Assembly: GCF_025950095.1 (NCBI RefSeq)
Contig: NZ_JAPDDR010000001.1
Coordinates: 620,001 to 684,000, forward strand
DNA length: 64,000 nucleotides
DNA from: Luteolibacter rhizosphaerae
GTDB taxonomy: Bacteria > Verrucomicrobiota > Verrucomicrobiia > Verrucomicrobiales > Akkermansiaceae
Reading direction: 5' to 3'
The notes beneath the pieces are model-generated. The model ran no database searches and was not told the DNA's origin. It saw only the letters and a list, made by a program, of their open reading frames with translations. The position numbers were made by a program, and so were the translations under genes. Positions 43,193 to 51,611 of the stretch are shown one piece after another. The stretch's first letter is position 1, and every line of letters begins with the position of its first letter.

Positions 43193-44032
43193 ATGACGTG
43201 GCGCACGATTTTACCGGGGGCGGCGGGCTTCCTGCCGGGCCTCGCCTCGGCTCAGGAGACGGCCACGCCGCCGAAGCAGGAGATCGACCTGATGCACCTG
43301 TATGAGGCCGGCGGCTTCACGATGCCGGTGCTGGCGATCATGTCCGTGCTGACGGTGGTGCTGGTACTGCTCTACCTGCTGCTGCTGCGCCGCAATGCGG
43401 TGGTGAGCGACCGCTTCATGAATAATGCGGAGGCGCTGATCCGCCGGAACGATTTCCTGGGCCTGATCAGCTACTGTCACCGCCGGAACGAGTGCATCGC
43501 GCGGATCACGCAGCGGGCGCTGGAGTTCATGACCAAGAACAGCGGTGCGACCTTCTCCGAGGTGCGCGATGTCGCGGAGGCGGAAGGATCACGCCAAGCG
43601 AGCATGCTGACCACGCGGGTTTCCTATCTGGCGGACATCGGTGCGATTGCGCCGATGGTGGGTTTGCTGGGCACGGTGATGGGGATGATCAAGTCCTTCT
43701 ACCATGTGTCCGATGGCGGCTTCCAAGGAGCGCGGCAGATGGCCTTCGCGAGCGGTGTGTCCGAATCTCTGATCGCGACTGCGGGAGGTCTGGCAATCGC
43801 GCTGCCGGCACTGATGTTCTACGCCTATTTCCGCGGCAAGGTGCAGAAGCTGATTTCCGACATGGAAGGTGCGGCGACGCATTTGATCGCGGTACTACGC
43901 GCGCAGGTGGATCGCCATGCGGCGCCACAGGCGGCAGGTCCGGCGGCTGCCCAGCGCCGCGGGCGCGAGGACTACGCGATGCCGGTGCCGTCCCCGCTGA
44001 CGGAGGATCGCCCGGATCTCCACGGTATCTGA
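43193..44032 (+). CDS. exbB: ExbB/TolQ/MotA-family proton channel
   Basis: From ATG 43193 the protein has 279 residues with an N-terminal signal-like hydrophobic stretch (ILPGAAGFLPGLASAQ). The first channel helix is MPVLAIMSVLTVVLVLLYLL. The conserved double-helix region is at about 150-215 (YLADIGAIAPMVGLLGTVMG, ESLIATAGGLAIALPALMFY), the hallmark of ExbB and TolQ. With ExbD it forms a proton-driven motor in the inner membrane. It heads an operon with exbD (12-base gap) and a large TPR gene. There is no tonB, tolA or pal nearby, so the energised partner is unclear. The C-terminus is a Pro-rich tail. Confidence 0.92.
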   Translation: MTWRTILPGAAGFLPGLASAQETATPPKQEIDLMHLYEAGGFTMPVLAIMSVLTVVLVLLYLLLLRRNAVVSDRFMNNAEALIRRNDFLGLISYCHRRNECIARITQRALEFMTKNSGATFSEVRDVAEAEGSRQASMLTTRVSYLADIGAIAPMVGLLGTVMGMIKSFYHVSDGGFQGARQMAFASGVSESLIATAGGLAIALPALMFYAYFRGKVQKLISDMEGAATHLIAVLRAQVDRHAAPQAAGPAAAQRRGREDYAMPVPSPLTEDRPDLHGI

Positions 44033-44044
44033 AGCCGCGCGCCG

Positions 44045-44458
44045 ATGAAATTCCGCAATCACAAGATGGCGCCGGCGGAGCTGCAGCTCGCGCCGATGCT
44101 CGACGTGGTGTTCCAGTTGCTGATTTTCTTCATCGTGACCTTCGAGTTCCATCGTTCGGAGATGGATCTGAAGGTTTCAGTACCGAAGGCACAGGAAGGG
44201 GCGGATGCGAAGCGCGCGCGGGGCGAGATCATCGTGAACGTGCGGGCCAACGGTGACGTGGTGGTGGAGGGTCAGACGATGAGCCAGGACCAGCTGCGGA
44301 CCAAACTGACGGCGATCGCCAAGCTGCACGAAAATCAACCGATCCGCCTGCGGGGGGACAACGAAGCGAGCTACCAGACGATGGTGACGGTGATCGATAC
44401 CTGCCAGAAGGCGGGGATCTGGAACATCTCCTTCGCCACGCAAAGGCCGTCGCAGTAG
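44045..44458 (+). CDS. exbD: ExbD/TolR-family protein
   Basis: A 137-residue protein of the usual ExbD size. The N-terminal cytoplasmic stretch PAELQLAPMLDVVFQLLIFF contains the conserved Asp at the start of the single membrane helix (APMLDVVF), which takes up protons in the motor. The periplasmic domain follows (DLKVSVPKAQ, EIIVNVRANGDVVVEG, IRLRGDNEASYQTMVTVIDTCQKAGI). It pairs with the ExbB protein encoded directly upstream. The following TPR gene starts 82 bases downstream. Confidence 0.93.
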   Translation: MKFRNHKMAPAELQLAPMLDVVFQLLIFFIVTFEFHRSEMDLKVSVPKAQEGADAKRARGEIIVNVRANGDVVVEGQTMSQDQLRTKLTAIAKLHENQPIRLRGDNEASYQTMVTVIDTCQKAGIWNISFATQRPSQ

Positions 44459-44540
44459 CGGGAGCGGATGAAATGCTGGTTTTGCGGCAAAACGGTTCCT
44501 TGGCAAACGGCGATCGAGGGGTGATGATCCGCCTGCCGTG

Positions 44541-46928
44541 ATGACCCGCCTCTTTCTTTGTCTAGCCGCTACGGCGACCGCGATCGCCCAAGACGAGGTG
44601 CGACGGGCGGAACCGGTGGAGGAGCCGGAAGTGCAAACGGCCCCGGATCCGGCGGCGGATTTGTTCGCCCACGGCAAGCGCCTGCACGACTCGGCCAAGG
44701 CGAGCTCGGTGATCGACCAGCGTCTGGATCGTTATGCGGCGGCGGTGGAGGTCTTCTCGCGCTACCTGAGTGAGTACTCGAACCGGCCGGATGCCGAGGC
44801 CGCCTATTGGTACCTCGGCGAGAGCTACTATGGCGGCGGCCGGGTGGATGATGCCCGGCGCTGTTATCACGGGATCCTGAGCCGCTATGGCAAGGGTGGC
44901 TATGCGAGTGCCGCAGCCTTCCGTCTGGCGGTGGATCATTTCAACAACCGGCAGTATGCGCTGGCGGCCCCTCTATTTGAAAAGATGGTGAGCGCGGCAA
45001 CGAGCGCGGACCACCGGCTGAAGGGGCTTTTCTATTCGGCCTACGCGTATGAGTTGCAAGGGCGGACGCGTGAGGCGACCGAATACTACCGCAAGGTCAT
45101 CGACGAGCCGGAAGGGGCGAACCCTTTCCTGCACAAGGCACAGTTGCATCTGGGCCGTCTCTTCGCACGAGCGGAGAGGCTGGAGGATGCGATGCCGCTG
45201 CTGGATCAAGCGGTGATGTCCAAGAGCGCTTCCGACGTGCGCGGACCTGCGGCGGTGGAAGCCGGGATCGTGGCGGCGAAACTGGGAAAGAAGGAGAACT
45301 CCGACAAGTACCTGATGCTGGTGCTGAGCACGCCCGGAATGGAGACTTACCGGCCGGATGCTCAGATCGCGCTGATGGTCTCGCGCTATGAGAGCAAGGA
45401 GTATGGCGAGGTGATCGCGCTCTTCCGGCGGAGCGAGGAGAAGGCGCAGGGCGAGCAGGAAGCACGGCGTCTGATGGTGGCGGCGAAATCCTACATGGAG
45501 CTGGAGAAGAACGTGCAGGCGCTGGAGCTCTTCCGCGAGGTGGAGAAGCTGATGCTTCCCAACAACATCCACGCCTTCGAGGCGAACTACCTGCGCTTGC
45601 TGTGCTTCTACCGGATCGAGGGTCGCCATGTGCCAGACCAGGTGGACGGCTTCCTGGACATCTACCGGAAGAACCGCCCGCGAGATCCGAAGATCCATTC
45701 GGCGCTGCTGATGAAGGCGGAGACGCTGATGGACGAGAAGAAGGCGTCCGAAGCGGCGAAGGTTTACAACGAGATCGATGCGACGACGCTGAGCGCGGAG
45801 AACCGGAAGGGGTTGCTCTACAAGCGGGCCTGGTGCCTGCTGGCTGCGGAGGATCCGCAGGGAGCGGTGCGTTCCTTTAGCGAATTCATCGCGGACTATC
45901 CGGATGATCCACGTGCGGCGGAGGCGCTCCTACAGCGTGCACAAGCCTACAAGACGAGTGGCGAGGCGGTGAAGGCACTGGCCGACTACGATTTGGTGAT
46001 CAAGCAGAACCTGACCAAGGAATTCACCGCGACGGCTTATCTGGAGTCCGCGGACATCGCCAAGCAGGAGGGCAGCGTGGAGGACATGATCGGGCGCTAT
46101 CAGCGCTTCCTCGATCAATTCCCGGACGCCTCGAATGCGCGGAAGGCGAAGGCGAACTATTGGCTGGCTTGGGGGCTGGTGAAGAAGGACCGGTTGAAGG
46201 AGGCGTTGACCCATGCGCAAACGGCACGGGAACTGGACTCCGCGACCTATGGCAAGAATGCCGGGGCGCTGCTGGCACTGGCCCACTGGACGCTACAGAA
46301 CCCGACGGAGCTCTGCGACGACGTGGATCGCGCGATCAAGGAAGACTACATCGACTACCTGCCCGAGCAGCTCATCGATTGGGCGGCGATGCAGGCCTAT
46401 AGCGCCGACCGCTTCGAGCAGTCGGCGCGCTTCTACGGGTTGATCGCCGACGAGGACGAGCCGCGGAGCACGGCGAAGCAGACCTGGCGCTATCTGGGCA
46501 AGGCGCTGCTGGCGGCGGGTAAGGCGGAAGAAGCCCTGCAGCCGATCGCCAATGCGCTGGATGTGGAAGACAGCGGGATGTGGAAGGCGGATGGTCTGTT
46601 AGACCGGGCCAAGGCTTTGATCGCGTTGGGTCGCCTTGATGAGGCGTCGGCGGCTGCGGCGGAGTGCCGGGCGCTACGCCCGCAGGGACGGACGAATGCC
46701 GAGGTGATGATCGTGAACGGCGACATCCAGATGAAGCGGAACGATCCGGCGCGGGCGGCGATGGATTATGTGGCGGCGGTGGAGCAACTGGACGACAACG
46801 ACCGGGTGCTGAAGCCGGAGGCGATCCACAAGGTGGCGGTGGCTCTGGAGAAAAAGGCAGATCCCTCCGGGGCCCAAGAGTACCGGATGATGCTGAAGTC
46901 GAAGTATCCGGAGTGGCGGGAGAAGTGA
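44541..46928 (+). CDS. large periplasmic TPR protein of the ExbBD operon
   Basis: A 795-residue protein (796 if the overlapping GTG at 44538 is used) with a signal peptide (MTRLFLCLAATATAIAQ). TPR-like helices fill the rest: AEAAYWYLGESYYGGGRVDD, LAAPLFEKMVSAATSADHRL, FTATAYLESADIAKQEGSVE, AKQTWRYLGKALLAAGKAEE. It is colinear with the protein at 17346-19736. It shares a transcript with exbB-exbD, as small TPR/coiled-coil CpoB does with tolQRAB in proteobacteria. A role as periplasmic partner or load of the proton motor is inferred from that context. It has no enzyme motif. Confidence 0.88.
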   Translation: MTRLFLCLAATATAIAQDEVRRAEPVEEPEVQTAPDPAADLFAHGKRLHDSAKASSVIDQRLDRYAAAVEVFSRYLSEYSNRPDAEAAYWYLGESYYGGGRVDDARRCYHGILSRYGKGGYASAAAFRLAVDHFNNRQYALAAPLFEKMVSAATSADHRLKGLFYSAYAYELQGRTREATEYYRKVIDEPEGANPFLHKAQLHLGRLFARAERLEDAMPLLDQAVMSKSASDVRGPAAVEAGIVAAKLGKKENSDKYLMLVLSTPGMETYRPDAQIALMVSRYESKEYGEVIALFRRSEEKAQGEQEARRLMVAAKSYMELEKNVQALELFREVEKLMLPNNIHAFEANYLRLLCFYRIEGRHVPDQVDGFLDIYRKNRPRDPKIHSALLMKAETLMDEKKASEAAKVYNEIDATTLSAENRKGLLYKRAWCLLAAEDPQGAVRSFSEFIADYPDDPRAAEALLQRAQAYKTSGEAVKALADYDLVIKQNLTKEFTATAYLESADIAKQEGSVEDMIGRYQRFLDQFPDASNARKAKANYWLAWGLVKKDRLKEALTHAQTARELDSATYGKNAGALLALAHWTLQNPTELCDDVDRAIKEDYIDYLPEQLIDWAAMQAYSADRFEQSARFYGLIADEDEPRSTAKQTWRYLGKALLAAGKAEEALQPIANALDVEDSGMWKADGLLDRAKALIALGRLDEASAAAAECRALRPQGRTNAEVMIVNGDIQMKRNDPARAAMDYVAAVEQLDDNDRVLKPEAIHKVAVALEKKADPSGAQEYRMMLKSKYPEWREK

Positions 46929-47003
46929 GAGGGGGCGAGCTTCCGAATGCGGGAAGCGGTCGTCGGGCTTGTCGGAGACGGCATTGAGCTTTAAGGGCTG
47001 GCC

Positions 47004-47747
47004 GTGCTTTCGAGTCCTACCGATCTGACGCTGGCCCTGGTGGCGGCGTTTTGTATCGGCATGTCGAAGGCGGGGTTCACTGGGATTTCGTTGATCTCGG
47101 TGTTCCTGATGGCGGACCTGTATGGTGCTGAGACTTCGACGGGGGTGGTGCTGCCGCTGCTGATCGTGGCGGACCTGGTGGTCTACCCGGCATTCCGGAA
47201 GCATGCGAGCTGGGCCCCGGTGTGGAAGCTGCTGCCAGCGACGGTGGTGGGCCTGCTGGCCGGCTGGTGGCTGCTGGGGGTGATCGAGGAGGATCAAGTG
47301 GCGCGGAAGGTGATCGGCGGCTGCATCCTGACGATGGTGGCGCTACAGTCGGTGCGAGCGTGGCGGCCGGAGTGGTCAGCCCGGCTGGCGGATTCTCGGG
47401 GCTTCGGAACGGCAGCGGGAGCTGCCGGCGGGGTGACGACGATGATGGCGAACGCGGCGGGGCCGGTGATCCAACTCTACCTGCTGTCCCGGCGGCTGCC
47501 GAAGATGGAGCTGTTAGGGATCGGGGCGAGATTCTTCCTGCTGGTGAACATCCTGAAGCTGCCCTTCAGCGGGAGCCTGAACCTGATCACGCGAGACTCG
47601 CTGATGGATAACCTGAAGTGTCTGCCCGGGGTGCTCGCGGGGATCTGGATCGGGAAGTGGCTGGTGCAGCGGGTGCCGCAGCGGGCCTTCGAGTGGATGG
47701 TGATCGGGTTCTCGGTCGTGGCGGGCTTGCGGCTGCTCTTTTTCTGA
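47004..47747 (+). CDS. TauE/SafE (TSUP) family anion exporter
   Basis: A 247-residue membrane protein starting at GTG 47004. It has about eight hydrophobic segments; GMSKAGFTGISLISVFLMAD and GAAGGVTTMMANAAGPVIQL are the two half-repeats of the TSUP family. The family moves sulfite, sulfoacetate or other small organic anions. It follows the TPR gene by 75 bases on the same strand and may be the operon's last gene. A second, distinct family member is at 54640-55422. Confidence 0.88.
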   Translation: MLSSPTDLTLALVAAFCIGMSKAGFTGISLISVFLMADLYGAETSTGVVLPLLIVADLVVYPAFRKHASWAPVWKLLPATVVGLLAGWWLLGVIEEDQVARKVIGGCILTMVALQSVRAWRPEWSARLADSRGFGTAAGAAGGVTTMMANAAGPVIQLYLLSRRLPKMELLGIGARFFLLVNILKLPFSGSLNLITRDSLMDNLKCLPGVLAGIWIGKWLVQRVPQRAFEWMVIGFSVVAGLRLLFF

Positions 47748-47961
47748 GTTGTCGGACGGCCTGTCTCTCCGCGTGGGTGCGTGTTTTGCCAATTTTGCGA
47801 CTGTTGATTCGAGGGAGTTGTCTTATTGTGTGGGAGTGTGCCGTTCGGATGACGGTCGTTCTATCAAAAAAGCAAGTGATCTAACCGAATCGTGATTGCA
47901 TAGATCATGGCCGGGGCCGATAACGCGCTTCCCCCCGCACTCCCCTGATTGAAGTTTTTCC
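47748..47961. other. intergenic region before the LuxR gene
   Basis: This 214-base stretch is more AT-rich than its surroundings (for example TCTATCAAAAAAGCAAGTGAT near 47860-47880) and must carry the luxR promoter. I see no gene, repeat module or clear terminator. Confidence 0.4.
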
Positions 47962-48768
47962 ATGTTGTTTCCGGAGCTTAGCGAGGCAGACGTGCGATCC
48001 ATGATCCGCCTCGTCGGCGATGTCGGGGCTTCGCGTGGAGGCCCGCACGAGAAGCGGCGGGTGCTGATGGATGGGCTGATCCGGCTGGTGGACGCGCACC
48101 GGTGGTTCTGGACCTTGTCCTCCCGGGAGCGGATTCAGCCGGGCAAGCAGCCGCTCTATACCGCGGTGGCGCACGGTGGATTCGAAGATGGACAGTTTCC
48201 GAAACTGTTAAGAGCACTCGATCATCCGGGGAGTTGGGGGATCTTCACCAGCATGAGCCGGGAGATGAAGGAACGGAGCCAGCATCTGACATGGACGCGG
48301 CGGCAGATGGACTCCGAAGGATACTTCGTCCGCGAGGAGGTGAAGGAGCTTTGGCATGATGCGGGGATCGGTGATCTGATGATCTCGGCATGTCCGCTGC
48401 CCGATGGCGATCTGAGCGCGGTGGGTATCTACCGCCAGGTGGGTGAGGATTCGTTCGATGCGCGTGCGGCACGGATGGCGCACATCGTTCTCGCGGAGGT
48501 GCCGTGGCTGCACGAGACGGAGTGGCCGGAGGAGAAGAAGGCGCTGCTGCCGAGCCTTTCGCCGCGGCGACGGACGGTGCTGCACCTGATGCTGGAAGGG
48601 CAATCGCGCAAGGAGATGGCGGCGACGATGGGGATCTCGGTCCACACCATCGATGGCTATGTGAAGGACATCTTCCGTCACTTCAGGGTGCATTCGCAAG
48701 CGGAGCTGATTGCGCGCTTTCGCTCGGGTGATGCGGAAATACCCCCTGATCCGGGGACTGGTTCTTAG
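47962..48768 (+). CDS. LuxR-type helix-turn-helix transcriptional regulator
   Basis: A 268-residue protein. The C-terminal 60 residues form a LuxR/FixJ helix-turn-helix (LSPRRRTVLHLMLEGQSRKE, MAATMGISVHTIDGYVKDIF) with the usual T-[IV]-x-x-[YH]-[VL] recognition-helix pattern. The N-terminal 190 residues are a sensor-like domain without an Asp phosphorylation site (FWTLSSRERIQPGKQPLYTA, DLMISACPLPDGDLSAVGIY), probably PAS- or GAF-like. It is a stand-alone regulator; no autoinducer synthase is nearby. Its targets are unknown. Confidence 0.87.
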   Translation: MLFPELSEADVRSMIRLVGDVGASRGGPHEKRRVLMDGLIRLVDAHRWFWTLSSRERIQPGKQPLYTAVAHGGFEDGQFPKLLRALDHPGSWGIFTSMSREMKERSQHLTWTRRQMDSEGYFVREEVKELWHDAGIGDLMISACPLPDGDLSAVGIYRQVGEDSFDARAARMAHIVLAEVPWLHETEWPEEKKALLPSLSPRRRTVLHLMLEGQSRKEMAATMGISVHTIDGYVKDIFRHFRVHSQAELIARFRSGDAEIPPDPGTGS

Positions 48769-49042
48769 TGTCTGGCGGGGCCAAGTTAGTTTGCGTCAAC
48801 TTTTGGTAAGTCGGTCTCCACGGAGGCTGAGTCCAGCCGGATGTCCCGTCGTCGCGTCACTTTGTCGCCGGATCGCTCATGATACGGAGACTTTTCAGGC
48901 GCGACGGCGGGCAATTTTTTTGCCATCGCTCAACCGCGGATGAAAAGGGTTTGGACCGGGATGAGTCCGATGGATGGGATGAAGGCGCAGTGCCTCCATT
49001 TTCTCCCTAAGCTCCTGTTTGAGAAGTCTCGGGAGGCTTTGT
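48769..49042. other. intergenic region, nothing coding seen
   Basis: The 274 bases between the luxR stop and the small minus-strand gene hold no credible gene. The only structured element is GGCAA-TTTTT-TTGCC at 48910-48924, a weak stem with T-rich loop that could terminate luxR. Confidence 0.4.
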
Positions 49043-49171
49043 TCAGGGCGCGGCGGGGGCTTCCTTGCGGGAGAACTCGGCGGTGCCGCTGAGATACCAG
49101 ATGGCCGCTCCGGTGCCGACGACCGCTACCAATATCAGGAGGGTGAGGAGAAGGCCGAGGCAGGATTTCAT
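49043..49171 (-). CDS. small single-pass membrane protein, 42 residues
   Basis: The minus strand from ATG 49171 encodes MKSCLGLLLTLLILVAVVGT, then GAAIWYLSGTAEFSRKEAPA and a stop. It is one hydrophobic helix with a short polar C-terminal tail. It lies 80 bases after the rsmB stop on the same strand, so it is probably cotranscribed with rsmB. Codon use follows its neighbours. The family is unknown; similar short proteins often follow rsmB in related genomes as far as I recall, which I cannot verify here. Confidence 0.6.
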   Translation of the reverse strand: MKSCLGLLLTLLILVAVVGTGAAIWYLSGTAEFSRKEAPAAP

Positions 49172-49251
49172 CGTGGAGCGCTGGGCAGGGAGTGTTCAGG
49201 TTTTGAGGGGATGGGCAAGAAGCCTCTTTCCCCTTGGTTGCGCGGTCTGGC

Positions 49252-50484
49252 TCAGCGGAGGCGGAGCAAGGCGGCGTAGGCACCGTCGGTCTGGTCGCGA
49301 TGAGGCAGGGCCTGGCGGGAGTCGACGAGTTCGAGCTCGGGATGGGCTCCGAGCAGGGCGGTGATGAGATGCTGGTTTTCCTCCGCTTCGATCGAGCAGG
49401 TGGAGTAGACGAGGCGGCCGCCGGGCTTCAGGCAGGGCAGGGCATTCTCGATGATGCTGCGCTGGAGCTTGGTGAGCTCGGTGATGTCGGAGTGGCGGAG
49501 GCGCCAGCGGACATCGACACGACGGCGGAAGACGCCCGTGTTTGAGCAAGGGACGTCGAGGAGGATGGCGTCGAAGGCGGCGTGCCACTTCGCGGGAGCC
49601 GGGGTGGCCCAGTCGTGGACTTCCACGGTAGCGCCGGAGCATTGGAGGCGCTTGAGGTTGTCTTCCAGGCGCGGGAGGCGCTTCTCGTTGGAGTCGGTGC
49701 AGGTGAGGGTGCTGGCACCGCCTTGGGCGGCGGCGATGAGGAAGGCCTTCCCGCCGGGAGCGGCGCAGGCGTCGAGGATCTGCTCGCCGGGCTGCGGGGC
49801 AAGGAGCTCGACGCAGTGGCGGGTGGCGGTGTCCTGGATGTAGATGGCGCCCTTCTTGAGCCATTCGCCGGGGATGGGGCCCTCGATGCGGATGAAGCCG
49901 GGCGGAAGTCCCTCGGGCTCGCTGCCTTCGGCGGGCTCTGGGATCTCGATGGCTTCGGCCAGCGGATTGAGGCGGGCGTAGACGGGAGCGGGCTCGTTGT
50001 TGAAGGCCATCAGGGCGATCGCGTCCTGCTTGCCGAAGGACTTGCGCCAGCGCTTGTAGAGCCAATCGGGGTGGGAATAGAGGACCTCGGGAGGAAGCTC
50101 ATCGAGATCGAAGAGCTTCTTCTTGGAGGAGGCGGCGCGGCGCATCACGGCATTCAGCAAGCCGCGGACACCGCTCTTGCCGAGTTCCACGGTTTCGAAG
50201 ACCGCGGCGTGATCGGGAAGCTGGAGGATCAGGAGCTGGCAGAGGCCGACACGGAGGATGTCGCGGGTCTCGTCATCGAGCTTGCCCTTGCGGAGCTCGG
50301 CGATCCAGTGGTCGAGCAGGCGCAGGTTCCGCAGCACGCCGAGCACGATGGCATTGAGCAGGGCGCGGTCGGCGGAGGAGAGATCGTTCCGCGAGGCGTG
50401 GCGCTCGATCAGGTTCTCGGCGTAGGCATGGCCCTTCGACCAAGCACGGAGAATGGAAACGGCGGCGCGGCGCGGGGATTTCAT
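49252..50484 (-). CDS. rsmB: 16S rRNA (cytosine-967-C5)-methyltransferase RsmB
   Basis: A 410-residue protein. The N-terminal NusB-like RNA-binding domain spans residues 1-130 (RRAAVSILRAWSKGHAYAEN, DRALLNAIVLGVLRNLRLLD). The methyltransferase domain has the SAM motif ILDACAAPGGKAFLIA, motif IV with DVPCSNTGVFRR, and the catalytic Cys in motif VI (LVYSTCSIEAEEN). It methylates C967 of 16S rRNA using S-adenosylmethionine. It is somewhat shorter than E. coli RsmB (429). It probably heads an operon with the 42-residue membrane protein. Confidence 0.93.
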   Translation of the reverse strand: MKSPRRAAVSILRAWSKGHAYAENLIERHASRNDLSSADRALLNAIVLGVLRNLRLLDHWIAELRKGKLDDETRDILRVGLCQLLILQLPDHAAVFETVELGKSGVRGLLNAVMRRAASSKKKLFDLDELPPEVLYSHPDWLYKRWRKSFGKQDAIALMAFNNEPAPVYARLNPLAEAIEIPEPAEGSEPEGLPPGFIRIEGPIPGEWLKKGAIYIQDTATRHCVELLAPQPGEQILDACAAPGGKAFLIAAAQGGASTLTCTDSNEKRLPRLEDNLKRLQCSGATVEVHDWATPAPAKWHAAFDAILLDVPCSNTGVFRRRVDVRWRLRHSDITELTKLQRSIIENALPCLKPGGRLVYSTCSIEAEENQHLITALLGAHPELELVDSRQALPHRDQTDGAYAALLRLR

Positions 50485-50780
50485 ACGGGAGACTCAGGAC
50501 TTGGAGACTCAAGCCACAAGACTTGAGGTGCGGGAAGGGGAGGGAAGCCCGGCTGAGCCGGGGATTCAAGTCTTCTGCCGAGGGAAATGCGGGATGAAGG
50601 GCGGTCCGCGGCTCCCGGCGGTGCGCGGTGATTCAAACATCTTACTCTGCAAAGTTTGCAAAATGCCGGGTTCCGCAATATTCCGGGTTGATGGATTGTT
50701 AGGTGATTGTTAGAGGCGGGCACCGACGGGGTAGTCCTGCAACTGCTGCCGCGTCGTTCACCCTGCAATTACACCCTTAC
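50485..50780. other. divergent intergenic region with small inverted repeats
   Basis: The 296 bases between rsmB and the PEP-CTERM gene contain CTCAAG-CCACAAGA-CTTGAG (about 50508-50527) and several related AGACTTGA-type words, plus a TTGTTAGGTGATTGTTAG direct repeat near 50696. The start of the PEP-CTERM gene is at its right end. No gene is seen. Confidence 0.45.
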
Positions 50781-51518
50781 ATGAACTACACGTCCTGCCC
50801 CGGTCGTGGCCTGAGCCCCTTGGTTCTGGCTGCGTCCCTTGCCCTCGCATCACCCGCTTTCAGTGCCATCGTCTTTACGAATGCCGATCTGGAAGGCACT
50901 CCGGCAGCCCAATCTACTGTTCCCACCGGTTGGGAACTCATTCCCCACGACGCCCCTTACAGCTTGGCCACGGTTTCCTCGGGAGTTACCGGTGATATCC
51001 TCGCCGCGGATGGTCCTTCCTTGGCTTCGGGGTTGTTCGGCGCTGCGAACTCCGGAACCACTTTCTATGCCGGTGTCCACGGCTTTATCAGCCCGCACAC
51101 GCTTCAGGAGGGACTCCAGCAGACCGTGAGCGGATTCACGGTGGGACAGGAGTACTCCTTCAGCTTCTTCCAAGCGGTTGTGGGGCACACCAACCGACGG
51201 GACGACGCTGGAAGCTGGCAGGTGTATGCGGGTGGAGTTCTGGTAGGAACCACGATTCCAACCACGAGTACCTTGGCATGGGATGATCCGGACAAGGCTA
51301 CGGAACTCAACTGGGAGGAGCGCATCATCACCTTCACAGCCACCTCCGAGTCGATGATGCTCAGCTTCCTTCCCTATGATGCCGACGGGGATATCGGGGC
51401 GCAGAATGGCGTTTACATGGGCATCGACACCTTCTCCGAAATCACCGCCGTGCCGGAACCGGCTGCGGCGATGCTGGGCGCTTTCGGTTTGCTCGGACTG
51501 ATGCGCCGTCGGCGCTAG
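50781..51518 (+). CDS. PEP-CTERM sorting-domain protein
   Basis: From ATG 50781 the protein has 245 residues. A signal peptide (LSPLVLAASLALASPAFSA) is followed by a beta-sandwich that begins FTNADLEGTPAAQSTVPTGW and contains LQQTVSGFTVGQEYSFSFFQ, a pattern common to PEP-CTERM lectin-like domains. The tail is VPEPAAAMLGAFGLLGLM then RRRR. It would be exported and anchored or released by exosortase. An upstream ATG at 50703 adds a non-signal stretch and is rejected. A strong terminator follows. Confidence 0.83.
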   Translation: MNYTSCPGRGLSPLVLAASLALASPAFSAIVFTNADLEGTPAAQSTVPTGWELIPHDAPYSLATVSSGVTGDILAADGPSLASGLFGAANSGTTFYAGVHGFISPHTLQEGLQQTVSGFTVGQEYSFSFFQAVVGHTNRRDDAGSWQVYAGGVLVGTTIPTTSTLAWDDPDKATELNWEERIITFTATSESMMLSFLPYDADGDIGAQNGVYMGIDTFSEITAVPEPAAAMLGAFGLLGLMRRRR

Positions 51519-51536
51519 GCTACGTCATTCTCCAAG

Positions 51537-51563
51537 CCCCCGGCGACTTCGCCGGGGGTTTTT
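51537..51563 (+). terminator. rho-independent terminator
   Basis: CCCCCGGCG (51537-51545), loop ACTT, CGCCGGGGG (51550-51558) and then TTTTTC. It lies 18 bases after the PEP-CTERM stop. Confidence 0.92.
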
Positions 51564-51611
51564 CATTTTGGAAGCGGTTGCTTTGGAACCGCCTAAGGGC
51601 GCTCACCAAAT

